Source: Oligoflexus sp.
Lineage (GTDB): Bacteria; Bdellovibrionota_B; Oligoflexia; Oligoflexales; Oligoflexaceae
NCBI GenBank assembly: GCA_030151925.1
Contig: JASLCY010000207.1
Coordinates: 1-10,946 of the forward strand
Length of the DNA: 10,946 nt
Direction of reading: 5' to 3'
Of the stretch, positions 4,699-10,946 are shown in pieces. How positions within the stretch are numbered: the stretch's first letter is position 1; every line of letters begins with the position of its first letter. The notes beneath the pieces are model-generated. The model saw only the letters and a program-made list of their open reading frames with translations. It did not search any database and had not been told where the DNA came from. The translations under genes were made by a program, and so were the position numbers.

Positions 4699-7317
4699 CT
4701 AAGATTCCTGCATCACGGCGTCTTCGGCGTTCTTGTGCACCAGCTTCTCTTCGGCCGTCGAGGCTTCCGAGCTCGCTTCCGCCTCCGTCTCCGCCGCGCT
4801 GCCTTTTTTCCCGCGAGGCGGGAACTCGAAGCGGAAGCCGTTCCAATCGTTCTCCATCACGAGCTTCGCGCTGAACTTCCGGTTCTTCTTCGAGATGAAG
4901 TCGTAGATCACCGGCGTTTCCTTGGTCTCGAGGAAGCTGATGAGATCGCGGCGCTTCAGCTCGCGTTTGCAGAGCACGCGCGGGAAGCTGAAGCCCGCGC
5001 CGCGTTTATCGCCCGCTTCGCGCGACTTGATCTTCGTCGTGCAGGCGAAGTCGGTCGGCGTTTCCATGACCTTGCAATCGTTCTCGCAGCGCAGGGGGCA
5101 AGGCGCGATCGGCTCCTCATTCACTTCGAGGTTCGCTTCGGCGGCCTGCTCCTCGCTGTTGTCGACGACCTGCCTTACCAGCTTGCCGTTCTCGAGGCCG
5201 AGGGTGGCCTTGTAGGATTTGCCGTTGGCGTTCTTGAAGCCGTCGAGCTCGAGCGTGACCTTCTTCTCGAGCAGCATGCGGACGACGCCCGGGTTGATGT
5301 AGCGGCCGTTGAAGTCCTTCCAGATGAGGAAGTCGCAGGATTTCTTATCGGAGCGCTTTGTGCTCTCCGAGCAGCCGTAGAACCAGGCGCGCTCGAACAC
5401 GGGGCGGCCGCAGTTCGGGCAGGGGCCGAGCGATTCCACTTCCGGATAGATCTCCTCGAAGTCGAAGTCGCGGGTGCGATCCACGACGTCCTTCGCGTAG
5501 TTCGTGATCTCGGCCATGAACTCCTGCGAGGAGCGTTTGCCCCCCTCCACTTCGTTCAGGAAGAGCTCGAGCTGGCCGGTGAGCTCCGCCGAGGTCAGGC
5601 GGCTGACGTTCACGCGGTGGAGGATATCGATGAGGCGGATGCCCTTGGGCGTCGGACGCAGGTTTTCGTCGACGTATTCGCGGTTCTTCAAGTTCTCGAT
5701 GATATCCGCGCGGGTCGCGGCCGTACCGAGGCCGTCGGCGCCGCGGAGCGCTTCCGAGAGCTCCTCGTTTTCGATCTGGCGTCCGGCGTTCTCCATGAGG
5801 GAGAGCAGGCCGGCTTCCGAGATGCGGGCCGGCGGCTTGGTCTCGTGTTCTTCCAATACGGCTTCGCCGGTTTTCACCGCGATGCCCTCGGCCTTGTCCT
5901 TGCCCGGGACGAGCGGGGCGAAAGCCTTGTCCCCGTTGTCCGGCACCTTGCCGAACACCGCTTCCCAGCCCGCCTGCTTCAGGACGCGCGGCGGACGCGA
6001 GCGGAACGCATGGCCGGCGACTTCCGTGGTGCGCTCCACCTCCTCATAGATAGAAGGAGGATAGAACGCCGCCATGAACTGGCGCGAGACGAGGTCGAAG
6101 AGCTTCTGATCATCGCCTTCCATGGGCCGGAGCTCGCCGGTCGGGATGATCGCAAAGTGGTCCGTGACGCCTTCGTTGTTGAAGACCTTGTCCTGGTTCA
6201 AGAGCTCGGTCTTCTGCAGATGCTGGGCGAAGGAGCCGTATTCCGCCGTGCCGCCGAAGGCCGCGAGGATGCGCTGCACCTCTTCCTTATAATCCTCGGG
6301 CAGCACCTTGGAGCTGGTACGCGGGTAGGTCAGCACTTTGTGCGTTTCATAACAACGCTGCGCCGCGCGCAGAGTCCGCGTCGCCGACCAGCCGAAGCGC
6401 GTGTTCGCGGTCCGCTGCAGCGAGGTCAGGTCGAAGAGGAGGGGCGGCGTCCGCTGCGAGGGCTTCCGCACTTCGGCGGCCTGCGCGGGCTTGCCTTTTA
6501 CCTCGGCGAGGATCGTCTCCGCCTTGCTCTTATCGAAGATGCGGTCCTCTTTCTGCTCGCGCGTCGCGTTCTTCTTGTCGAAATTGGGGTTGAACCAGGT
6601 GCCGTCGTAGATCTGGCCGTTGACCTCGAAGCGTCCCTGCACGGTCCAGTAAGGCTGCGGGATGTGTTCGAGGACCTCGAGCTCCCGTTCGACCAGGAGG
6701 CCGAGCGTCGGGGTTTGCACGCGCCCCGCGGACCACGAGACGCCGCGTTGGTTCTTGGATTTGAGGCGGACGGTGAGCGCGCGGGTGGCGTTCATCCCTA
6801 TCAGCCAGTCGGCGTTGGCCCGGCACTCGGCGGCGGCCGCCAGGCCTTCGTATTTTTCGCCGCCCTGCAGGCTCTCGAAGCCTTCCTGGATGGCTTTTTT
6901 CGTCATCGACTGGAGCCAGAGGCGCTTGATCGGCTTCTCGACTCCCACGTACTTCACGATCTCGCGGAAAATAAGCTCGCCTTCCCGCGCGGCATCGCAG
7001 GCGTTCACGAGGAACGTCACGTCCTTGCGTTCGATCAGCTTCTTGATGATCGCGAGGCGGTTCTTCTGTTTGGGGACCGGCTTGGTCTTGAATTCCTCGG
7101 GGACGATAGGCAGGTCGGCGAGGCGCCATCTTTTGAAGGCGGTGCTGATATCTTCAGGTTCGAGCAAGGTCAGGATATGGCCGACAGCATAAGTGCATAT
7201 ATAGTCGTCGCTCTCGTAGTATTCGCCTTTGGATTTTTCCTCGAATCCGCCAAGAGCATTACAGACGTCTTTCGCCACGCTGGGTTTCTCGGTGATAATC
7301 AAACCTTTTCCGGCCAT
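4699..7317 (-). CDS. topB: DNA topoisomerase III
   Basis: This 872-aa type IA topoisomerase passes single strands through a transient 5'-phosphotyrosine break, resolving precatenanes and recombination intermediates, often with RecQ-type helicases. A Toprim domain (about 1-140) has GLIITEKPSVAKDV and NACDAAREGELIFR (105-118). The central gate domain holds GVSWSAGRVQTPTLGLL (192-208) and the active-site Tyr331 in VLTYPRTSS. LGTAATRADIIENL lies near 530-543. A C4 zinc finger has Cys633, 636, 649 and 661, and a second Cys cluster (740, 744, 748, 759) may be another. Two copies of a Toprim_Crpt-like C-terminal repeat occur near 671-717 and 784-834. The acidic tail is Ala/Glu rich. The canonical Toprim DxD reads D-A-A (Ala110); related TopB enzymes with DAGREGE are, from memory, common, so activity is likely. 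Start ATG 7317-7315 has GAGG 6 nt upstream. It is divergent from dus and ends at its own terminator. Confidence 0.95.
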   Translation of the reverse strand: MAGKGLIITEKPSVAKDVCNALGGFEEKSKGEYYESDDYICTYAVGHILTLLEPEDISTAFKRWRLADLPIVPEEFKTKPVPKQKNRLAIIKKLIERKDVTFLVNACDAAREGELIFREIVKYVGVEKPIKRLWLQSMTKKAIQEGFESLQGGEKYEGLAAAAECRANADWLIGMNATRALTVRLKSKNQRGVSWSAGRVQTPTLGLLVERELEVLEHIPQPYWTVQGRFEVNGQIYDGTWFNPNFDKKNATREQKEDRIFDKSKAETILAEVKGKPAQAAEVRKPSQRTPPLLFDLTSLQRTANTRFGWSATRTLRAAQRCYETHKVLTYPRTSSKVLPEDYKEEVQRILAAFGGTAEYGSFAQHLQKTELLNQDKVFNNEGVTDHFAIIPTGELRPMEGDDQKLFDLVSRQFMAAFYPPSIYEEVERTTEVAGHAFRSRPPRVLKQAGWEAVFGKVPDNGDKAFAPLVPGKDKAEGIAVKTGEAVLEEHETKPPARISEAGLLSLMENAGRQIENEELSEALRGADGLGTAATRADIIENLKNREYVDENLRPTPKGIRLIDILHRVNVSRLTSAELTGQLELFLNEVEGGKRSSQEFMAEITNYAKDVVDRTRDFDFEEIYPEVESLGPCPNCGRPVFERAWFYGCSESTKRSDKKSCDFLIWKDFNGRYINPGVVRMLLEKKVTLELDGFKNANGKSYKATLGLENGKLVRQVVDNSEEQAAEANLEVNEEPIAPCPLRCENDCKVMETPTDFACTTKIKSREAGDKRGAGFSFPRVLCKRELKRRDLISFLETKETPVIYDFISKKNRKFSAKLVMENDWNGFRFEFPPRGKKGSAAETEAEASSEASTAEEKLVHKNAEDAVMQES

Positions 7318-7576
7318 CCACGTCCTCTTCTGAGAAAATCGTATTCAATACCGATAGATAGAAACTTAAACACTCTTCAGTTATGAGCAGTCATTTTGAC
7401 TCATGGTTGATTGACCCAACCCTTTTATAAAGAGTGCTTACGCTTCGCACTGTCAAGATCATTTTACCAGGATTTTTTTTGACCTACTGGCCCCAGGAAT
7501 GCGGAAGCCCTGCAAGAGACTGGCTCCGCAGCTTTTTGTGTGCTAGTTTTCCGCACCCCAGGCTCGGAGGAAACGC
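7318..7576. other. divergent intergenic region topB / dus
   Basis: This 259-bp spacer must contain promoters for both genes, but none could be fixed. A TTGACA on the minus strand (7454-7449) and a TATAAA on the plus strand (7426-7431) lack partners at proper spacing. AGTGC/GCACT form a 5-bp hairpin near 7434-7452. A terminator-like hairpin lies at 7501-7537. Confidence 0.5.
7501..7537 (+). terminator. terminator-like hairpin in the dus leader
   Basis: GCGGAAGCC (7501-7509) pairs with GGCTCCGC (7522-7529), giving 8 bp with one bulged A. It is followed by AGC and five T (7533-7537). It lies 40 bp before the dus GTG and reads in the same direction. It could be an attenuator or the end of a short RNA starting near 7430. 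Confidence 0.5.
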
Positions 7577-8716
7577 GTGCTCCCTATCGTATTCGGATTA
7601 GCACCTATGGAAGGTGTGAGTGACTTTGCCTTTCGCCTTTGGTTCTCCCAGGCGAGCCGTCCTCATACTATGGGCACCCCCTTCCTGCGCGCTACGGATA
7701 CTTATCCGCGTCACCTGCCCGAGGACTTCGCCCCCGAGCTCGCCGGCCTGCCGGTTCCCTATCATCTCATTCCTCAGGTGATGGCGTCACGCCCCGAGGA
7801 TTTTATTCGCGCCGCACGAGCGTTTCTCGACGCGGGCGCGGAATTCGTCGACCTCAACTGCGGCTGCCCTTCGCCCAATCCGGTGAGCGGCGGGGCGGGC
7901 AGCAGCCTGCTCAAGACGCGCGATACCTTCGTGCGTTTCATCGAAGCCGTCGCCGAAGGGCTGCCGCCCGCATCCTTCAGCGTGAAGATGCGCACCGGCT
8001 TCGACGACGCCGAGACCTTCGCGGAGCTTGTCGAAGGCCTCAGGCCTTTGCCCCTGAGACAGCTCACGGTGCATGGCCGCACCCGCAAGGACCGCTATGA
8101 TGGTGAGGCGCGCTGGGATCTGATCCGCGCTGCCCAGGAGCTGCTCCCCTATCCCGTCGTGGCTTCGGGCGATATCGTCTCCGCCGCGCGCTGGGCCGAG
8201 AAACGGGCGCGTTATCCCGAGCTCACCCGCGCGATCATCGGCCGGGGCGCGCTGCGGAATCCGTGGATCTTCACCGAGCTCGAGGGCGATCGAACCGTAA
8301 CGCTCGAGCCGTCGACGCTGCTGCTCAGCCTCGCTTGTTTCGCACGCATCCTGGATGATTCGTTCGAACGTCCGGAGAGGCTTTTGGGTATGGCCCGCGA
8401 CGGGCTCTTCGCCGGGTGCCGCGGGACTTCGGAAGGCGCATGGCGCGAGCTGTGGCAGGCGCTCGACGGCCGTCCCCTGCAGGAACTCGCGGTCGAACGC
8501 TTCGCGCTGGGCCGCCTGAAGATGCTCTGGAATTCGCTGCGCAGCTCGCTGCCTGAGCCCTTCTTCGAGCCCACGCTCCTGCGGTCGAAGTCAGCCGGGG
8601 CTTTCCTCGAGAGCGTGCAAAAGCTCGGCGAGCGCCCCCTCGAGCTCCGGCATAACCCGCAGCTCGATTGGCTCTACACCAGCAGCAAAACGAAATCGGT
8701 AGAAGCCGGCTTCTAA
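7577..8716 (+). CDS. dus: tRNA-dihydrouridine synthase, DusC-like
   Basis: This 379-aa FMN enzyme reduces specific uridines to dihydrouridine in tRNA, using NADPH. The TIM-barrel features are intact: LAPMEGVSDFAFR (8-20), QVMAS (67-71), DLNCGCPSP with catalytic Cys97, GGAGSSLL (105-112), phosphate-binding SVKMRTG with Lys137, LTVHGRTRKDRY (163-174), VVASGDI (194-200) and IIGRGALRNPW (220-230). The NCGCPS form resembles DusC of enterobacteria, but substrate position cannot be assigned from sequence. It is longer than DusC (about 315 aa), with extra sequence between strands near the N-terminus and a longer C-terminal helical domain and tail. The GTG start has GGAGG at 7566-7570 with a 6-nt gap. 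Its stop interlocks with that of the convergent gene (TAA 8714-8716, TAG on the other strand 8715-8713), leaving no room for a terminator between them. Confidence 0.93.
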   Translation: MLPIVFGLAPMEGVSDFAFRLWFSQASRPHTMGTPFLRATDTYPRHLPEDFAPELAGLPVPYHLIPQVMASRPEDFIRAARAFLDAGAEFVDLNCGCPSPNPVSGGAGSSLLKTRDTFVRFIEAVAEGLPPASFSVKMRTGFDDAETFAELVEGLRPLPLRQLTVHGRTRKDRYDGEARWDLIRAAQELLPYPVVASGDIVSAARWAEKRARYPELTRAIIGRGALRNPWIFTELEGDRTVTLEPSTLLLSLACFARILDDSFERPERLLGMARDGLFAGCRGTSEGAWRELWQALDGRPLQELAVERFALGRLKMLWNSLRSSLPEPFFEPTLLRSKSAGAFLESVQKLGERPLELRHNPQLDWLYTSSKTKSVEAGF

Positions 8717-9549
8717 AAGATCTTGATCGTGGGCGGAACGGTAGTCTTGTTAGGCTCCGGAGCATTCGCGCTCGGCGGATTCAAGGCGTTCGGCGCGCTC
8801 GCGACCGGGGGTATGGCGCCGGTCGGCGGCACGGTCGTGCTTGCGGGCATCGCGCCGGTCGGTGGCACGGTGGAGCTTGCAGGCATCATGCCGGCCGGAG
8901 GGACTGTAGAGCTCGCGGGCATCGGTGAGCCCGGGTTCGTCCCCGTGGGCGGCACGGTCGCGAAGTGGTTCACCAACTGGCCCGGCGGGATCGAGATGCC
9001 GGGATCCTGCTGGCCTTCGCCCTTCACGTGGCGGCCGTACACGGATTCGAAGATCTGCTTCACGCTCTGGATCTCTTCGAGATCGCGCGTCAGGCGATCG
9101 ACCTCGGCTTTCTTCTGGATGATGGCTTCTTCCATCTCGCGGATCTCGGCCACGATGCGGTCGCTGCCCTTCTGGAGCTTGTCGACCTTCCGTCCCGCAT
9201 CCTCGAAAATCGCGGAGACGTCGATGCGAGCCGACATCAAGGTCTTCTGGACGATGATGACGACCATCTCCTTCTTGCTGTCGGGCAGCTCGCGCATCAG
9301 GCGAATCACGTCGTCGATCGTGTAAGGCGATTTGTTCGTCTCTTCACGCGGGATAGCCGGGGCGATCGTAGGGTTGTTCAAGGGAGCCGCCTTCTGCACC
9401 AACGGGGGTTGCTGACTCGATGCGGGAGGCGGCACGGCAAACCGCTCAAGGGGAGGCGTCTGGATCCCTTCCGAGGCCGGACGGGCGCCTTTGGGATCCT
9501 GTCCCTCAGGAATGCCTAACCCACTTGTTTTCTTGCCGAAAATACTCAC
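8713..9549 (-). CDS. Pro-rich, coiled-coil protein with TVPPTG tandem repeats
   Basis: The family is not recognised; the protein is 278 aa from the preferred GTG at 9549. That start has GAGAGA five nt upstream and gives MSIFGKKT. The GTG two codons earlier (9555) abuts the same purines. Three parts are visible. A Pro/Gln-rich N-terminus (about 10-73) is likely disordered. A helical core (about 77-173) has YTIDDVIRLMRELPDSKKEM followed by a long heptad-patterned coiled coil (KVDKLQKGSDRIVAEIREME and onward). A Pro/Thr/Ser-rich tail (180-278) contains five TVPP motifs, three inside a 12-residue tandem repeat, and ends KTTVPPTIKIF. There is no signal peptide or membrane segment. It is divergently transcribed from a Ser/Thr kinase, probably from the sigma-28-like promoter at 9584-9611. 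The many Thr/Ser in its tail make it a candidate kinase substrate or scaffold; this is inference. Confidence 0.85.
   Translation of the reverse strand: MSIFGKKTSGLGIPEGQDPKGARPASEGIQTPPLERFAVPPPASSQQPPLVQKAAPLNNPTIAPAIPREETNKSPYTIDDVIRLMRELPDSKKEMVVIIVQKTLMSARIDVSAIFEDAGRKVDKLQKGSDRIVAEIREMEEAIIQKKAEVDRLTRDLEEIQSVKQIFESVYGRHVKGEGQQDPGISIPPGQLVNHFATVPPTGTNPGSPMPASSTVPPAGMMPASSTVPPTGAMPASTTVPPTGAIPPVASAPNALNPPSANAPEPNKTTVPPTIKIF
8813..8962. repeat. 36-bp tandem repeat, three full copies plus a degenerate fourth
   Basis: Units at 8813-8848, 8849-8884 and 8885-8920 share the pattern ATnnnGCCGGnCGGnGG...GCnGGC. A diverged unit with GGCGGCACGGTCGCG follows to 8962. They keep the reading frame of the minus-strand gene and encode the 12-residue TVPPTGAMPAST-type repeats. 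Copy number may vary between strains. Confidence 0.85.
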
Positions 9550-9583
9550 TGCCACTCTCTCGCGGAATTATCTCCACAGGGGT

Positions 9584-9611
9584 CTATCGGCCCACTCCTT
9601 AATGAACTTTA
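9584..9611 (-). promoter_or_regulatory. sigma-28 (FliA/SigD)-like promoter for the coiled-coil gene
   Basis: On the minus strand, TAAAGTTC (9611-9604), a 12-nt spacer and GCCGATAG (9591-9584) are read. The known FliA consensus is TAAAGTTT-N11-GCCGATAA, so 7/8 and 7/8 positions match with one extra spacer base. A start near 9577 would give a leader of about 28 nt. No flagellar gene is in the window to support it. Confidence 0.4.
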
Positions 9612-9635
9612 GTTTCAGGGGGATTAAGCCGATAG
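9608..9635 (+). promoter_or_regulatory. weaker mirror-image sigma-28-like candidate for the kinase gene
   Basis: TTTAGTTT (9608-9615), a 12-nt spacer and GCCGATAG (9628-9635) are seen on the plus strand. The -35 box is imperfect. The predicted start (about 9642) leaves only about a dozen nt before the ATG, so this may instead be an operator half-site. Confidence 0.2.
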
Positions 9636-9653
9636 TTTCCGCGAGGTAGAGTG

Positions 9654-10637
9654 ATGGGCGCATTGAAGCAAGAAAATCCAACACAGATCGGGCATTACGA
9701 AATCATCCAGTTGGTCGGCGAAGGAGGGCTTGGCAAAGTCTTTAAAGCGCGCGATACGCAGACGAATGAGATCGTGGCGCTTAAGCTCCTGCATGCCCGC
9801 TACGGGACGGACGAACGTTACCTCGGCGTCTTCCACCGAGAACTCGTGATGCACCGCACCCTCTCGCACCCCTGCCTGGTGCCCGTCCTCGACAACCATT
9901 TCGCGCCGCCGCATTACTACATCGTCAGCCGCTTCGTGGACGGCTGGGCCGCGCGCTCGTTCCTTCGCCACTACGGCCGCATTCCGCCGCTCGTGGCCCT
10001 CAGCCTCATCGTTCAGGTCTCCGCCGGCCTCGACGCCCTGCATCTGCGCGACCTCGTGCACGGCGACCTCTCGCTCGCGAATGTGCTCGTCGAGAAAACC
10101 GGCCGCGCTTACCTCACCGACTTCAGCCTGACCGCCGACACCACGGCCCTCGCGAAGAAGGAGCACATCTTCGGGACGCCGGGCTACTATTCGCCCGAGC
10201 ACCTCACCGCGGCGCCCGTCGTGCCGGCTTCCGACGTCTACGTGATAGGGCTTTTGCTGTGGGAAATGATCGTGGGCACCAAACTCGTGCCGGCGATGGA
10301 CGCCTCGAAAAACGTGCCCGCCCTGCTCGGCCACATGGCGAACATCTCGTTCCGCAATCTCAAGTGCACGCATGAGGAGCTCACGAAGGACCTGCTCGGC
10401 CTCCTGCGCATGATGGTGCACCCGCTGCCCGCGAAACGCTTTGAGAACGGCGAGCGCATGGGCCGCGCGATCGCGCCCCTCCTCAAGAAGTACGGTATCA
10501 TGAACCCGCAGGCCGCGGTCGTGCAGTTCGTGTCGGACGGCCTGCTGCCGACGCCCTATAAAGTGCAGCAGCAGAATATCTACCTCGGCCACGCCGTCTA
10601 CAGCCTCGAAGACCTTGCCCTCCTCGCCCAATCGTGA
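9654..10637 (+). CDS. soluble Ser/Thr protein kinase (Hanks type)
   Basis: This 327-aa protein is a single kinase domain (about 15-285) with a short C-terminal extension and no membrane segment or sensor domain, so it is cytoplasmic. It would transfer the ATP gamma-phosphate to Ser/Thr. Seen in order are the glycine loop GEGGLGKVF (22-30), VALKLL with Lys44, Glu63 of helix C (HREL), catalytic loop HGDLSLAN (Asp138, Asn143), TDFSL (Asp156) in place of DFG, and the activation-segment end FGTPGYYSPEH (Glu182). The catalytic Asp, Asn and both Lys/Glu partners are present. The HRDLK Lys is replaced by Ser140 and DFG by DFS, which may alter but need not abolish activity. The ATG at 9654 is preferred over the GTG just before it, because GAGG (9643-9646) then lies 7 nt upstream. 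It is divergent from the TVPPTG-repeat protein, a possible substrate, and 54 bp upstream of the Dabb gene. Confidence 0.93.
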   Translation: MGALKQENPTQIGHYEIIQLVGEGGLGKVFKARDTQTNEIVALKLLHARYGTDERYLGVFHRELVMHRTLSHPCLVPVLDNHFAPPHYYIVSRFVDGWAARSFLRHYGRIPPLVALSLIVQVSAGLDALHLRDLVHGDLSLANVLVEKTGRAYLTDFSLTADTTALAKKEHIFGTPGYYSPEHLTAAPVVPASDVYVIGLLLWEMIVGTKLVPAMDASKNVPALLGHMANISFRNLKCTHEELTKDLLGLLRMMVHPLPAKRFENGERMGRAIAPLLKKYGIMNPQAAVVQFVSDGLLPTPYKVQQQNIYLGHAVYSLEDLALLAQS

Positions 10638-10691
10638 TTTATTGAGCGACATCCTGTATGCGACGCTCACGAAGCTTGGAGGTCCCGCGAC

Positions 10692-10946
10692 ATGATCGAG
10701 CACATCGTCCTTTTCCGTGCCAAAAACGATGCCACGCCTATCGCCAAACAAGCGTTCATCGCCGCCTGCCGCAGCCTTCTCCGAGACATCCCGACGATCC
10801 AGAGCGGCAGTTCCGGAGAGAACTTCTCGGACCGCAGCGACGGTTATCACCTCGCCCTCGTCATGCGCTTCAAGGACGCCGCGGGGCTTGAGATCTACCA
10901 AAAGCATCCAGCTCATCAGACCTTCATCGCCGAACACGTGAAGCCG
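10692..10946 (+). CDS. Dabb (stress-responsive alpha/beta-barrel) domain protein, 3'-truncated
   Basis: The ATG at 10692 has GGAGG at 10678-10682 with a 9-nt gap. The frame is open for 85 codons to the window edge. The protein begins MIEHIVLFRAK, has a central GYHLALVMRFKD strand and ends with LEIYQKHPAHQTFIAEHVKP. This is the usual order of a Dabb domain (PF07876), including the HIVLF start and the Y-x2-HP-x-H motif. Such proteins are small dimeric ferredoxin-like barrels of about 100 aa, so only about a dozen residues are likely to be missing. Known members range from plant stress proteins to polyketide cyclases; bacterial copies mostly lack a defined role. It lies 54 bp after the kinase stop on the same strand and may share its transcript. 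Confidence 0.88.
   Translation, partial: MIEHIVLFRAKNDATPIAKQAFIAACRSLLRDIPTIQSGSSGENFSDRSDGYHLALVMRFKDAAGLEIYQKHPAHQTFIAEHVKP

Larger units (their letters stand above)
9550..9653. promoter_or_regulatory. divergent regulatory region with nested inverted repeats
   Basis: Three exact inverted pairs are nested: CTCGCGGAA (9559-9567) with TTCCGCGAG (9637-9645), CTATCGGC (9584-9591) with GCCGATAG (9628-9635), and CTTAAT (9598-9603) with ATTAAG (9623-9628). The outermost arms also carry CACTCT (9553-9558) and AGAGTG (9648-9653). Both genes' ribosome-binding sites lie in the outer arms. The symmetry suggests shared control or duplicated promoter-leader sequence. Confidence 0.7.

Noticed and set aside
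7350..7357. ACCGATAG near the topB start as another sigma-28 -10 box
   Set aside because: No TAAA at 15-16 nt upstream on the plus strand, and no gene starts closely downstream.
4696..7386. 896-codon open frame on the plus strand antisense to topB
   Set aside because: topB on the other strand is unambiguous. The antisense product is an Arg/Leu/Ala-rich shadow from GC-biased codons with no domain or good start.
8723..9325. 200-codon plus-strand frame with Gly/Val repeats opposite the coiled-coil gene
   Set aside because: It is the mirror translation of the 36-bp repeats. The minus-strand frame has a proper start, coiled-coil core and divergent promoter.
10643..10669. TGAGCG/CGCTCA inverted repeat after the kinase as a terminator
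   Set aside because: Only 6 bp with a 15-nt loop and no T run; likely chance.
9624..10937. 437-codon minus-strand frame antisense to the kinase and Dabb genes
   Set aside because: It is a shadow of two recognisable plus-strand genes, with composition typical of antisense frames in GC-rich DNA.
1..10946. tRNA, rRNA, CRISPR array, insertion sequence or attachment site
   Set aside because: No cloverleaf-like segment, no regularly spaced direct repeats outside the 36-bp coding repeat, and no transposase or integrase reading frame was seen.

Overview
The window looks like an ordinary stretch of a GC-rich Gram-negative bacterial chromosome. Evidence is compact gene packing, convergent genes that share their stop codons, several GTG or TTG starts, and housekeeping genes (hpt, topB, a dus gene) mixed with lineage-specific proteins. 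The mix of a cytoplasmic Ser/Thr kinase, a NarL-type regulator, small low-complexity proteins and a sigma-28-like promoter would fit a deltaproteobacterial, Bdellovibrionota or Oligoflexia-like organism. That placement is a weak inference. No transposon, tRNA, rRNA or CRISPR array was seen.

Layout, left to right. (1) A 5'-truncated plus-strand gene fills the left edge. It resembles a CehA/McbA-type PHP phosphoesterase whose metal-binding histidines are lost. (2) It overlaps by ATGA with hpt (hypoxanthine phosphoribosyltransferase). (3) A convergent minus-strand gene overlaps the hpt end by 11 nt; its protein has faint traces of a kinase fold. (4) Two small plus-strand genes (74 and 88 aa) follow, with similar N-termini and long leaders, the second preceded by a leucine-rich short ORF. 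A bidirectional hairpin terminator separates them from (5) a minus-strand NarL/LuxR response regulator with an altered receiver pocket. (6) A 380-bp AT-rich spacer holds dyads, A/T tracts and the topB terminator. (7) topB (DNA topoisomerase III) is on the minus strand. (8) A divergent dus gene (tRNA-dihydrouridine synthase, DusC-like) has a terminator-like hairpin in its leader. (9) Convergent with it, and sharing its stop, is a minus-strand Pro-rich/coiled-coil protein with tandem TVPPTG-type repeats. (10) That gene is divergent from a plus-strand soluble Ser/Thr protein kinase. (11) A Dabb-domain protein runs off the right edge.

How the genes may work together. hpt, topB and dus are independent housekeeping functions (purine salvage, decatenation and recombination, tRNA modification). 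The most suggestive unit is the divergent pair at 8713-10637. A Ser/Thr kinase and a Thr/Pro-repeat coiled-coil protein share a roughly 100-bp intergenic region. That region has nested inverted repeats, near-identical translation-initiation leaders, and a good match to a sigma-28 (FliA/SigD) promoter reading toward the coiled-coil gene. A kinase-substrate relation is a testable inference. Nothing here is clearly a new defence or mobile system.
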